NCBI GenBank assembly: GCA_037367355.1
Contig: CM074698.1
Span: 1,240,001-1,304,000 of the forward strand
Origin: Neoscytalidium dimidiatum
Taxonomy: Eukaryota; Ascomycota; Dothideomycetes; Botryosphaeriales; Botryosphaeriaceae
Length of the DNA stretch: 64,000 nucleotides
Reading direction: 5' to 3'
The position numbers and the translations under genes were made by a program. Below the pieces are notes generated by a model. It was not told the DNA's origin, did not search any database, and saw only the letters and a program-made list of their open reading frames with translations. Positions 23,601 through 34,575 of this stretch are shown one piece after another. Position 1 is the stretch's first letter, and each line of letters begins with the position of its first letter.

Positions 23601-24139
23601 ATGCTCCCAATGCCAGCGCCGATGCTGCTCGCATCCTCGCTTACTATCCTCTGGGTCTTGGGCCTGGGGCGCGGGCGGTCCTCCTGCTTAAGCGTGCCAG
23701 CACTGAATTGTATCTCCTCGAGGAAGGTCTCACGTTCGGCGGCGAATTTCCGCAGAGCTTGGTCGAAGTCGAAGTCGCTCAGGCCTGAACCGCCAACCTG
23801 GGGGAAACCCTTGATGGTGGCGCTACTGCGGTTGCTCGCCGTGGGCCCGGGACCAGTGTCAGGGCCGACGACGCTGCTTATCGACTGGCGCGTCTCGTGG
23901 CTGGCGCGCTTGGAGAGAGATAGGCCGTCAGACGAGGTGGGCCGCGGCGGGGTCGGGACGGCCTCCTCTTCCTCAACTTCGAGCGCGGCATCCTCCTCGA
24001 TGGTGGACTCTACGGGGGCGACAGCGACGCCGTTCACGCGCTGGGCGTCGTAGACCTGGGACGACTCGATGCCGGATATGAAGAAGTAGTCGGCGAGGGG
24101 CACGTTGGCCGGGTCGGCGCCTGGCGGGGCGGGGGCCAT
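20624..24139 (-). CDS. DENN-domain protein, putative Rab guanine-nucleotide exchange factor
   Basis: The product is 1111 aa from four exons (24139-23542, 23479-21344, 21281-21024, 20967-20624). DENN proteins activate Rab GTPases in membrane traffic; here this is inferred from domain type. The N-terminus has ADYFFISGIES, then an acidic and Ser-rich stretch, a uDENN-like segment from about residue 200 (HPLKRRYEPVLLDRYP), and the core DENN block with SILRVPASSPRIGMW, IVTLFEYVLSEGRIILLSSH and YPFKWAGVFIPVLP. Residues about 879-930 hold a Cys/His-rich C1-like zinc module assembled across intron 2 (ending YRCTGCSVISHPRC...ICLVCP). The last exon gives AFNEFIHERE, typical of the family's C-terminus. 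The ATG at 23456 used alone would drop about 200 N-terminal residues. All introns are GT-AG of 56-62 bp. Confidence 0.92.
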
Positions 24140-26398
24140 GGTTGTGGGTGCAAGTCAGGTACAGATGCAGCGCATAGAAATGGAGGGCAAGCAAAAGGTA
24201 CAAAGAGCGGCGGGCGGCGGGCGGCGAGCGGCGAGAGCGGGCGACAGGCGAAAGGAGCGGCAGCGCGCAAGGCGAGCGCGTAGGTTAGAGAGGGAAAGGC
24301 AGATGGAGGATGGTGGTCAAGTCATGTATGGGCACCGTTTGTGTAGCTGCATGGGTGTTTTGCGGCAGACGGGCGCGCGGGAGCTTGCTTTGTGCGACAG
24401 AGACGGAGGTGGTTGCGTTTCGAGTGGGCCGGTACTGTCTCGCGGGCGAGAGGGCTGGGCCGGCGGGCGACGGCCGGGGGTGGGCGGTGGGCGGGCAGGG
24501 CGTGCTGGAGGGAGGGGGCGAGGTGACGGCAGCGGCAGCAGCAGGGTGCTGGGTGCTGGGGCGGCTTCAGGAGTGGTTCTGTGGTATAATATTAAGAGAA
24601 GGTCGCGAGCGATCCCAGCAGCCGTGCCTCGGGCGGTCGTGCTGAGCGCCTGTCAAGCTTCGCTCTGCAATTGTTATCTCTCCAGAAAGACCGGGCTGGC
24701 ACTGGGCACTAGCTGATCCCCCAGGGCAGCGCGCGGCAACAAGGACAGGCCTGCCTGCGAGGCAACACAGGAGCGCCGCCCGCCCACGCTGCGCGCTGCG
24801 CGCTGCACACTGCTAGGGCTGGCCGCCGCCGCCGTCCAGTCGTCCAGCCAGCGCTGCGGTTGCCCATGCAGGCGCCCGTCGCCCCGACCTCCACCTCCAA
24901 CACCACCACCACCACCACCACCACCACCACCACCACCACCACCACCACCACTACCGCCACCATTACCTTGAACACCACCACCGTCACCACCATCGCTGCC
25001 GCTGCCGCTGCCGCTGCCGCAACCCATCACGACAACGTCGCTGCGCTAGAACGGCCTATAGCCGACAACCGACAGCCAGCGCGCAGTCGCTCCTCTCGCG
25101 CCGCCGCCGCCAACCCCACAGCGAGCGGCGCGCGCGCGATATTTTCCGCCGCCCGCTTGCGCAGGCACACACGCACATCAGCATTTGACCCGTCCAAGCG
25201 GCCAATGGCACCGCCCCGACCGTCGCTGTAGCGCGGCGCCCTGTTCGCTGGCAGCTCTCAGCGTCAACCCCCCAGTAGCCCCAGCAGCCCCGGCCGCCGC
25301 GCTGCTCGCTCGCGTCCGCCCAACGCGGACCCTCGCCCGAGTAGAATACGGCGCAACGATAGCACGCCTCCCTCGAGCGCGCCGCTCGATTGGCTGTGCG
25401 CCGCAAACTGCGCGTGGCCGAGCGCGGTGGTGCTCGAAGCCGTTTCCGGACGCGGTCCCTGGCCTGCCGAACGGCCGCGCGCTGGATCGCAGCGGGCAGC
25501 GCGGCGGGCAGGGGCGCCATTACTCGCCTTCCCTCGCGATCGTCCGTACATGATGCCACCCCGAGCTGAGCGTCCACGAGAGGCAGGCTGCTGCTGGGCC
25601 GAGCGAGTCGTCCCCTTTCCGCGCCGGTGCTGCAGGGACCACGGCGTCAATGCAAATTCCGGGCTGGTAGCATAGCGGCGCTTGGCGCAGCATGTGTCGA
25701 CACGTCCAGCGCCGCCCCTACTAATGCTGATGCGCGCGCATCGCTGCCTCTCGAAAAGGGGCTCTGGCGACTCATCACCGGTCTCCCCACACGCGCCTAT
25801 ATTTATCGCGCATCCGTGTGTCGCGCGCGTGCCTGCGTGAAGACGCCCGCGTCCGTGCTGCAGCGCCCAGAGCTAATCTTGGTCATTGACGCAATCAAGC
25901 CCTGGGCAGAGATCTCCAAGCCACGGTGCACCACGTTTCGCGCTGCCAGCTCCGGCTGTTTGAGCATGCCACGTTTGACGTTGATTGCTGCGCCGGTGCC
26001 GCGGGTCCAGCCCTTAGCCCGTTTGTTTGGTCTTGCATTTAGCCTTCAACCCCAGAGGCCTCGTCAGGCACGAGTGGAAGCACATGCCTACCGCATAAAC
26101 TCTTCTCCACCATCCTTTTCTACCTGCCACGCCTGCTCTCCCAGCACTCCCGGTCTGTGGTCCGTCCCGCCTTCCGCCCTATCCGCTATCCCCTTGGCTG
26201 TGTTTCTGCTCGTGCTTGCCCGTCGTCTGCTCCCGTCTGGCCTGTATCCTCCAAAACTCTCTGCGCGTCGCCGGCCCGCCCTCCGTGACCGTGGCGTGAG
26301 ACTGGGGTAGCGCTCCGTCCTTGTGCTGCTGACATGCCGGCGCGACTTCAATCCGACTGCCCCCCCCCCTCCCTCTTCTTTGTAGCAGCCGTAGTCCT
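24140..26398. other. GC-rich intergenic region upstream of the DENN gene
   Basis: This 2.3-kb stretch has a CAC triplet run and a short GCCGCT run near 25000-25020. An open frame at 25627-26310 has no ATG start at its edge and no recognisable domain, so I do not call it. I see no gene; it probably holds the DENN promoter and the 3' UTR of TRAPPC13. Confidence 0.5.
24898..24951. repeat. (CAC)n triplet microsatellite, about 17 units
   Basis: An uninterrupted CAC run from 24901 to 24951 lies about 760 bp upstream of the DENN start codon, outside any supported gene. Read in frame it would give poly-Thr, poly-Pro or poly-His, but no plausible gene encloses it. Confidence 0.93.
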
Positions 26399-27503
26399 TC
26401 ACCGTGGGCGTGTGAATAGAGGGCCGATTTTCAAGGAGCCCCGCCCACCCAGAGGGCTGCGCCATTGCACCCACAGGTTGCGCACGAGCATTCGTCGTCC
26501 CGCCGTGTTTGCTGTCGCAGATGTTTCGCCTGCAGCTAGCCCCTCTTGTTGCTCAAGGATGAAGGCGACCTGCGAAACGTCTCCGGGACCTAAGACAGGT
26601 AGGTGGGGCGGGTCCTCCGGCGAAGCGTTCAGAGGCATGTTCAAGGAGCTGGCCTTGAACGGCGCTTCAGCGTTCACAATTACCGGCTGCGGAAACGTCT
26701 CAGTAAATGATATTCGGCACGATCCATCGGCTTGGCACCTACTTCGAGGCTTAAGCTTCCTTCGCCAAGGTTCTCAAGCTGTGCCTCTAGCACAAATTTT
26801 CTCGGCCCGCCTTTCAAAGTTAGTTCGCTTGTCTTTGTCTTGACGCTTATGAGTTGCTGCGCAACGAATTGGTACAGCTTCCGAAATGTGCGGACACGGC
26901 CGCCAGCCGGCTTGCCTTCACCGGCCATTTGCGTCTCCGTGTAGGTCACGGTGACGGCCAGCGTGTGGGAGCCTTCCTCCTTAAGATCGAACGTGAGGAT
27001 CTTCTGAACCGAGTGCCCGGCACCGAGATTTTCCTGCGTTGTAGAAGCAGCGTCCTTCGGCTCGAGCTCCAGCGTTATGCCACTAGGCGCCGAAGGCGTC
27101 TGCATCTCGGCGGCAATCTTGACGGCGCTGACCATTTTGCTCTCATCGCCGTCGAGCAGCTCATTGTTTGCACACAGGGTACAGGAGAAGGCTTCGCCAA
27201 CATATGCGCTTCCAAAGGCCTCGGGCAGCTTCAGTAGCTGTGAGACGAGGAAAGGATCCTCGGGGTCGGCGGTGGGGTATGCGAGGGAGGCTTTGGGAGA
27301 AATGGTGAACTCGTTGGGCACGGCGGGTTGCGGAAGTGGAAAGCTATGGGCCAGCGAGGGCCGTGAGAGGCTAGTGGGCAGCGTTAGTTACTCGGACAAC
27401 GAGCAACTATGAGATGCAGGGAGCTTTACCGCAGGACCTTGAGGCTAACCGAATGGGGGCCTTTGAGGCCCTCGCTGGTCGAATGGGAGCGCTGGTGGGC
27501 CAT
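26399..27503 (-). CDS. TRAPPC13: TRAPP complex subunit TRAPPC13 homologue (DUF974)
   Basis: TRAPPC13 is a peripheral subunit of the TRAPP tethering/exchange complex acting at Golgi and endosomal membranes. The product is 329 aa from exons 27503-27430, 27370-26743 and 26686-26399, a usual fungal length. Exon 1 encodes MAHQRSHSTSEGL and the start of the conserved segment SVSLKVLRLSRPSLA, split by intron 1. The middle shows the beta-rich DUF974 core (GEAFSCTLCANNELL, LTFDLKEEGSHTL, FRKLYQFVAQQLISVKTK). Without intron 2 the frame would end in RRFRSR. Splicing GAA|GTAGGT to CGCAG|CCG instead adds the C-terminal third, with FKASSLN, LGPGDVSQVAF and WRSPLGGRGSLKIG, all expected in the family. Introns are GT-AG, 59 and 56 bp. 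It is divergent from the SET gene with 340 bp between start codons. Confidence 0.93.
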
Positions 27504-27843
27504 GGGCGGCGACACGGTGGGGGTGGCCACTTGCTAAAGGTCACAGCAGCTGCCGAATGAAGCACCCGGTAGCCAGACGCTGCATGAAAAGGTAGAGCGA
27601 GGGGCTCCTCGGAGGTGGACAGCCGGCCTTAATCCGACGTTGAGGTATGTTCTGTAACTCTTGACGTGCAGGCGCTGCGGGAGCTCGACAAGCGAACGGC
27701 GGATACTGCCGCGTGCGCCCCACTGGCGCACTTAGGCCCACCCAAGCTTTCGTTCCATCTCGGAGAAATTTCAACTCGACCATCCGCGCGACCTCGCACA
27801 AGACGCAAAATCCTCTCTGCCGCATTCGTTGGCCGAAGCACAA
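27504..27843. promoter_or_regulatory. Divergent promoter region of TRAPPC13 and the SET gene
   Basis: The 340 bp between two divergent start codons must hold both promoters. I see no clear TATA or repeat. The assignment rests on gene orientation only. Confidence 0.5.
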
Positions 27844-28512
27844 ATGAGCGGTGATACAAAGGATCATGTCGCTCTGCGCCGAGCCGCGCATCTAGTCTTG
27901 GTACTAGCCACTCCCAAAGGTCCCTCCTGCCCTTGCGCCGACTGTAGGCCGTCGGTTTGGGACACTCCTTTCTGACTTGCTGTTGCACAGGCCGAGGTGT
28001 ATTTGCGGCTCAGGATATACCGGCGCGGACCGTCGTAGATGTTTGTCCTGTGCTGCCCTTGGGTATTGAAGAGAATGAGCAACACATCAGGCATACCTCG
28101 CTGCACCACTACACATAGTATGTTTGCACTGAGTGCGAGGCCGCCATTCGCATGGTAACATGCTTCGACAGCAACTGGCCAACATTCACATCCGATGGCA
28201 AGAAGCAGATGACCCAAGCTCTCATTCTTGGCCTCGGGTCCATGTTTAACCATGCTCGAGACCAGAATGTTGGCTGGGAGAGGGATGTGAATCGACTCAT
28301 CATCACATATCAAACCCTACGCACTGTGAAGGCGGGAGAAGAGCTTTGTGCGTCCACTTCGCAGGCATGCTTGCCTCGGATTTAAAGGATACTGATGACA
28401 CGCAGGTATATCATACGGCGATAGACTAACTTTCAAGGACGCTGATGCTCCTGCTGTCCTGGACGAAGGAGATGGTTCAACCATATTAGATAGAATACAA
28501 ATCGATATCTGA
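27844..28512 (+). CDS. Small SET-domain protein (putative lysine methyltransferase)
   Basis: SET domains transfer methyl groups from S-adenosylmethionine to lysines. The predicted product is only 161 aa, little more than one SET domain, from exons 27844-27919, 27991-28117, 28172-28347 and 28406-28512. Conserved blocks appear in order: GRGVFAAQDIPA (residues 26-37), LGLGSMFNHARDQNVGW with the cofactor-binding Asn94-His95, and GEELCISYGDRL with Tyr130, the usual catalytic-site tyrosine. Introns 2 and 3 have good GT-AG signals and are fixed by phase. Intron 1 uses a weak donor (GTCCCT), so the first 25 residues are the least certain part. There is no pre-SET cysteine cluster and no Cys-rich post-SET. 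It is divergent from TRAPPC13 and convergent with UPF0662, 184 bp apart. The substrate is unknown. Confidence 0.82.
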
Positions 28513-28696
28513 AACCGCTCCTAAGGCCACTTGATTTGGTGAATGCAATATATGAAGGAGTCATGTCCATTGATTCCAGTGTACGTCCTGTAACATGCCA
28601 TCTGCCTCTAATGTCCACTCATCGAGGCTCCCCGGGTATATACCAAGGCGCCAGATTCTTTTGTGTACCGAACTAGGTCCATGCGGGATATCACAG

Positions 28697-30654
28697 TCAC
28701 TGGGCTTCAACCTTTGGCGGCTCGGTCTTTTTGTGCACCGGCTCGGTCTCCTCCTCAGATTCTTCTTCTGCTGCTGTCCTCAGTTCATATGCCAGATCGA
28801 AGCATTCGGCGAGTAGTTGGTTCACTGCGCCTTGACCATCGGGGATATCATTCCCAATCATGAACTTTCCATCTTGGCGCATGTTGTCAATAGAATTCAG
28901 CTGGCGCAGACGTTAGGGTAAGCAAGAGACGCCGACATGGATAATCAGGGAAGGCATACCTTCATGCTGTACGGATACAAATCTCGAGGGGAAGACACGC
29001 CACCGGACCTTTTAACCTCGATCAAGCATCTCTTCAACGTGTTGAGTTGGTTGTAGATTGGAAGGAGAGCCTCGGATACCGGTTCGGAAGAAATGATAAG
29101 GAAATAAATCAGGGCATAGCTCTTGCGTAGGAGATACAAGAGGGTCTTCGATAGATCAGCTATGTGCCAGAGCGAGTAGAGAAGGCTACTAACTCTTTGG
29201 GTGTGGAGATCGGCCGGGCGGCCCTGCACGTCAAGAAAGTTACCATCCACCCGGCTCTCGTCAATCCGGTCAAGTTGACGCTGAAAGCTGTACAGGTCAG
29301 TCTCTCGCAAAGACCACGCTTGAGTTAGCTGCAACTTCTCCAGTTGGTTGCGGATGTTGAGTAGTTTTCTGTATATGTCACCGAATTTCTCATCCACCTT
29401 GCCTTGCCTGAAGCATTAGGCGTGTCAGCGGGTTACTTGCAGAGATAAGAAAGTACTACTTGCGCAACCACATACCTTTGCTCTATAATGTCGTGCCAGA
29501 GGAAGCAGCGTGTAAGTAGGTCCTTAACGAGTTCATTCCCCTCTGGCGCAGCGTCGGAAGGACGAATTTGCATATGTTGAATTACTTGCGCATATAGCTC
29601 TTGTTCAGAGAGATTTACGTCAAGCTTGTTTTCTGCCTGAAGCTGTTGCGCGATTTGTTTCAACTGTTCATGGAGTTGCTTAACCTCAGCCGCAGGATAC
29701 TAGACGCTGAGTTAGCCTAGACATGCTAGCGAAAGGGAATTGCCACGGTCCCCACAAAACATGAGTGCGCGAATAGAATATGACGGGTCATCAGAAAAGC
29801 GAATCGAAAACTGTGGTAAGATCGCCCAGATGACTCAGGCCGATAATCGACTCTAAGTTTCATTTCTAACACAACTTACCTTGGACCGGGTGTTGCAGGC
29901 GGAAAGAGATCGCAATATTGAGACCAACTTCTCGTAGGTCGGCTTCAGCTCAGGGCTAAGCTTCTCCAATGTGTGTTGCAACTTTCCCAGGAGCTCCTGG
30001 CAGACATCCATGCGTGCCTCGAGGAGGGTGATGAGACTTGGGCTGTATGTCTCCTTGCCCCTTTCGACCGAGGTCCGATACTCCAGCAGACGATGTTCGA
30101 CAGAATCTAAATCCTTCGGCGAGAAGAACGCAGCTTCGTAAAGATGATCCAGGAGGCGCTGGGCACCGTAAGCATTAGGACTATGCAGGGATTAATCGCG
30201 AAGCTACCTTCATAGTTGAGACGGCAGAATAAGTAGCCGGGGCCTCATGGTTCTTGCCGATAGCCATGTAGGCCAATGATATCAGTTGAAAGCAATCATC
30301 GAGCACAGTATCAACTGCCTCTAGAATCAGTCACGAGCTTCAGAGCGCACGCTATCGAGTGTCCGTCAAAGGCGACGTTGAGGTTGGCGGCACGGCTGGA
30401 CGGGCCATGAGGAGCTGGGAGAGGGTGAGTGACAGACCTCTATTTTGCTCGAGGCGCTTGTGGGTACGAATTTTATTCAGGCATTCTACCTGCTCGATAA
30501 TACTGTTGTACAGGCGGATCACATCCTCGGACTTGACATAGGTAGACTTATCAGCACGCAGCAGCTCCAGCTGGGTGCGGATGCTAAGCAGCTGATCCAG
30601 GATCGGCTGCTCCTGTGGGTCGAGCGGTATGCGCACAGCGGGGGAATCGGTCAT
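28697..30654 (-). CDS. UPF0662/DUF2408 family protein
   Basis: The product is 478 aa from seven exons: 30654-30438, 30320-30208, 30158-29880, 29699-29476, 29407-29194, 29145-28960 and 28900-28697. I match it to the fungal UPF0662 family (S. pombe C30C2.08 type), function unknown. It is almost entirely helical and acidic at the C-terminus. Conserved strings include NREAVDTVLDDCFQLISLA, LWHDIIEQRQGKVDEKF, IRNQLEKLQLTQAWSLRETD and YPYSMKLNSIDNMR. Each of these except the third is rebuilt across an intron. The fifth intron (29193-29146, GTTAGT...CGAAG) is 48 bp, keeps the frame and has no stop. Family memory (HTQR joined to TLLYLLRKSYA) says it is normally removed. The exon 2/3 junction has a second, less likely acceptor. 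It shares a 310-bp divergent promoter with RPP1. Confidence 0.88.
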
Positions 30655-30964
30655 GGCGGCTTCGGTCTTAGACGGGGTGGCAGCGTGCGATGCGGCACTG
30701 GGGGCAGGCACGGCGGCGCGTTGAGTTATTAGAGAGGTGCCGGTTCCCTTGACGTAACGGACGCCTGGATCGCCGAAGGTGCAGCATCGGCGATGCGGGG
30801 CGCGCACGCCAAGCCCTCGCTAGCTGGAACAACTCTTTCTCCGCCCGCCGGCCCGGGCACACATGCTGTTCAACACTCCGCCCAAAAAGTCCGCGACAAG
30901 ATCTCGACAGCGACGACAACATCAGCCCGCAAATCCTTCCTCGCCAATCCCGACCACTTTCAAA
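30655..30964. promoter_or_regulatory. Divergent promoter of UPF0662 and RPP1
   Basis: Only 310 bp separate the two start codons, so the 5' UTRs and promoters of both genes must lie here. RPP1 should be strongly and growth-dependently expressed. I see no unambiguous TATA or Rap1-type element. Confidence 0.5.
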
Positions 30965-31478
30965 ATGTCGACTGCCGAGCTTGCCTCTTCCTACGCTGCC
31001 CTTATCCTCGCGGATGACGGCATTGAGATCACCGTCAGTCAACGCCTCCCTCCAATCGCCCCGCGCCCTGACCACTGACGCATTGCAGGCCGACAAGCTC
31101 CAGACGTTGATCACCGCCGCAAAGGTCCCTGATGTCGAGCCCATCTGGACATCGCTGTTTGCCAAGGTACGCTGCGCGCAGAGTTTCGAGCTCTAAGGAC
31201 CGCCAAGGTTCTAACCTAGATGCAGGCGCTCGAGGGCAAGGATGTCAAGGAGCTCCTGCTGAACGTTGGCTCCGGTGGCCCCGCCGCCGCCGCACCTGCG
31301 GGTGGTGCTGCTGCCGCCGGTGGAGACGCTCCTGAGGCCGCCAAGGAGGAGGCCAAGGAGGAGGGTACGTTTTCTCCTCAAATGACTATGCGAATCCGCG
31401 CAGGACGGCTACTAACAGGAGCCTTGTACAGAGAAGGAGGAGTCCGACGAGGACATGGGCTTCGGTCTTTTCGACTAA
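30965..31478 (+). CDS. RPP1: 60S acidic ribosomal protein P1
   Basis: P1 is part of the ribosomal stalk that recruits elongation-factor GTPases. Four exons (30965-31033, 31089-31166, 31226-31364, 31432-31478) encode 110 aa, the normal length. The protein starts [19 protein letters not shown] and has the dimerisation helices. It then has an Ala/Gly-rich hinge (residues about 65-85) and ends in the diagnostic acidic tail [13 protein letters not shown] bound by elongation factors and ribotoxins. Introns are 55, 59 and 67 bp. The first donor is GTCAGT, the others GTACGC and GTACGT. The last intron falls in the acidic tail. Identity is unambiguous from the C-terminus. Confidence 0.97.
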
Positions 31479-32091
31479 GCGCCTTCTTCTTACATCTTCG
31501 GGTTTTGCATGTAGCCAGGGCTGGCGTTTGTCGATGCAGCAGGTTTAGCTGGAGCCTCAAAATCAAAATACCACATCCCGGCACAACTCTTCGACTTCTG
31601 CGACCTCATCGTGAATCGGTTCCGCTGTGGCTTGCAGTGCGCTTTTTACATTGGAGCAAGGGTATGGATCGGGCATTCGGCTGCAGAATATGTCGCGGTA
31701 CCGGTATGGGAATAAGAACACTTCGATGACGGCTAGCATCGTCAAGGCTAGGCAATAGATTTCAGTCTCTTGCTCTGCTAAATCTTGCATTATACGGCTG
31801 GTGCCAACGGGATACGTTTTCACGACAAAGAGGCCGGTCACCAGCACGGAGCAGTTTTGTGCGATGTTGCGCGAGCCAGCCCCGGTGAGATAGTGCTTAG
31901 CATGGCGCATGAGACAGGTAACGCTACGCATAAGCCAATCTGCAATGTCTGTATGTTCTTCATCGTAAGCCATTCCTGGTTGGCTCGCCATCTGTTTGGT
32001 TACCGGTCTTGTGCACCACGAACAGGCATTCCATGAAGCTTTCCGCCAGAGTCCGACGACTTCCATCAGCACCGTTGTTGCCACCCTTCCA
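31479..32091. other. Intergenic region between RPP1 and the P450 relic
   Basis: These 613 bp hold the RPP1 3' UTR. A minus-strand frame of 173 codons (31563-32084) starts with GTG and has no recognisable domain, so I do not call it. Confidence 0.45.
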
Positions 32092-33982
32092 ATGTGCTTG
32101 AAAATCCATAATTTCTATCGACGAGACATCTCGGTCATTGATATAGCTTATGTTGCAAAGCTATTTCTACATCCTCTATCGCTTACCCAGTCTTTTCAGG
32201 TTGCGTGCGCCCTACTCTTCTTACGGATCACTGCCACAGCTTTGAGGCGTTTGGTGTTCCACCCGCTAGCCCAGTTCCCAGGTCCAATGGCTAGTTGCGC
32301 TGAGCAAGTGGTATGAGTCCTATTACGATGTTGTGTTGAAGGATCAATCCACGTTTCATATCCAAGATCTACACAAAATACATGGTACGAATTTATTGCG
32401 ACAGGGATTTGTCATGAATCGCTCATTGACATGATCGAATTAGGGCCTATTGTCTGTATTAGCCCCGAGGAGATACATATTTCGGAGTCCCACTTTTGGG
32501 AGGATCTTTGTGCGCGGAATTTGAAAGCAATCAAGTACGCTTGGATATTGAATCGCTTCAGCGGTCCGTCTACGCCCAAGGCTCATGAGACTACTATAGA
32601 ATACGAAGTCCACAGAGTTCGAAGAGCAGCATTGAACCCTATGTTGGCTAACATATCTGCTCTGATGAAAACAAACTGACCGCAATATAAATTCTCGAAG
32701 CGAGCCATTTATGCACTGGAGCCCCTTTTGTCCAGCAAGTGTAGAATTGTATGCCAGCGTCTTGCACAACGATCAGACACTTGCGAACCAATCATGTTGT
32801 TTGATGTTTGAAGTGCCTTCACGGGTGATGTAATTACAGAACTCTCTTTGGGTATCTGCACCAATTGTCTGGCGTCGGACGGGTGCAAGGACAATTTCCA
32901 GGCCGCTATACTGAGCGCCGGACGATTTCTCAAGTGAGCTTACATTTCCCCTGGATACAACAGGTGGGTGTGGGCATTGCCAGAGTATTTCGTGGAATTG
33001 TATTGACTATGGACACTTTCAAGATACTCCAGAAATTTCCCCACCAGTAGATGAGCAGCGTTTGGCCAGAACAAGAACAACTGCATATGTATAGGGGAGT
33101 AGATTTCTTGGATGTCGCTCTCTTGACTACAGATATGAAGTTTTATCCTACCAATAATTAGTGCGCGAACGATTGCCGCTATTGTTGGAGTCAGGTGTGG
33201 GGTAGATGAGGAATAGATCCCACCCCATCATCTTCCGCGAACTACTCGGATGTAACTTCACTCATGCACTCAAGTATGTCCGTCGTATTGTTGCGGAAGT
33301 CAGCAATCTGGTTGGCGTTGGTGTAGAAACAGACTCTCGGGCGTTTAGTGTGGCTAGTTACAATATCATCAATGACCCAGCTGTTTACCAGCGACTAAGG
33401 GAGGAACTACGCCACCTGCCCCCTGATGCTGGCACGCAACCTGGTTTGTGGACTCTGGAACGTGGCACGTACCTGGCGGCATGTGCGCACGGAGGAATTC
33501 GTCTCGCGGGAGGAACACCTGGAAGGTTGCCGCAGGTGATAGACAAAGAAGCCGTATACAGACCTTAGTTGATTCGTCAAATACACCAGTCAGCATGAGC
33601 ATATGGGATGTGAACACGGAGGAAGAAATTTTCCTCGACGCAAAGCGCTTCACGCTAAAACGATGGCTGGGAAATACCAAAACCTCGAACGGCATTCAAT
33701 TGCCGCGGAATTTTGTGCGAATTGGGAAAGGTGATAGAAGCTGTCTCGGCATTAAGTAACTTCACACAACCTTATCAGATTAGCCGCTATTTCCTTGTGT
33801 TGACGAATTTGACGCTTAGCTTAGCAGAACTCACTTTGGGGCTGGGAATGGTATTCCGGCAATTCGAGTTCGAGCTATTCGAGACAGATGAAACAGACAT
33901 GGACCTTGCGCATGACTTCTTCGTTGGGTGCTCACGAATTGAATCCAAAGGCGTCAGGGCTTTTGTGAGGGCAGCAAGCTAA
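32092..33982 (+). pseudogene. Decayed cytochrome P450 monooxygenase
   Basis: Segments of a fungal microsomal P450 (trichodiene-oxygenase-like by appearance) follow in the correct order but in shifting frames. They are: an N-terminal anchor then FHPLAQFPGP; KWYESYYDVVLKDQSTFHIQ; GPIVCISPEEIHIS and NRFSGPS; an I-helix NLVGVGVETDSRA (about 33309-33347); GIRLAGGTPGRLPQV; VSMSIWDVNTEEEIF; a heme loop with GKGDRSCLGI; and a C-terminus FEFELFETDETDMDLAHDFF. Breaks seen: a one-base frame change near 32300, a stop at 32677-32679 with further stops before 33200, and a frame change at about 33540-33590. The K-helix Glu of ExxR is replaced (HGGIR). Two introns still splice in phase (32385-32443 and from 33759 to the TTAG before LAEL). 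A functional gene with unusual introns is unlikely but assembly errors are possible. Confidence 0.8.
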
Positions 33983-34575
33983 AGTCTAGCACTCGCTTTA
34001 GAGTAGGGAAAGGGCTATCTACGTGCGCAAAGGACGTTTGCAGTAAGCATGATCGACCGGCCTGGAATTGCGATGCAAGCGCAACAAGCCGTAGGGAAGA
34101 GGAAGCATCCAACGTGTGAAGTGAACTGAAAGTCTAAAACGTCCTCATTCAGACATATATTTTTTTCGGTGCCAATTGGAGAGGTTCTACAGCATTGTGA
34201 TGTAATGCTATCTTTGCAGTGCGTTGGCTTTGTGAAGGCAGAGCACCCAAGGTATGTGCTATCAGGCAGAGGCACTGGCCTTCGCTTTTTAAGCGAGGCC
34301 CTCATAGCTGTTGATTATTAAAGCGCGATGCTTTCCGTAGGTGGCATATATTTCAGAAAAGGGTGCCAGGTTGCGGGCTGTGATTGGCCGAGGAGGCTCA
34401 GGTAAGCGAGAGCAGCACGTCTCCACTGATGTCGGGACCTCGCGCTCTTTCTTCAACCCACACGTCGACCGCCCCTCCAGCGTCAACACATCATCTCTGT
34501 CCCGGTGCTTCTTCCCGTCTGAACCATCACTTAGTAACCAACTGTCTCCAAGCTCGTTCACAGCCTGCGACCACC
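33983..34575. other. Intergenic region upstream of NAA10
   Basis: These 593 bp lie between the P450 relic and NAA10 and hold no supported gene or repeat. The final 200 bp are C/T-rich, as in fungal promoters. Confidence 0.45.

Noticed and set aside
25627..26310. 227-codon plus-strand frame upstream of TRAPPC13 3' end
   Set aside because: No ATG at its edge, GC-biased and no domain seen.
29700..29879. Possible extra exon inside the 180-bp UPF0662 intron
   Set aside because: A short open stretch (FSIRFSDDPSYSIRALM) follows an AG, but no donor restores phase and I recall no matching family sequence.
31563..32084. 173-codon minus-strand frame between RPP1 and the P450 relic
   Set aside because: Begins with GTG, no domain recognised, and overlaps the start of the P450 relic on the other strand.
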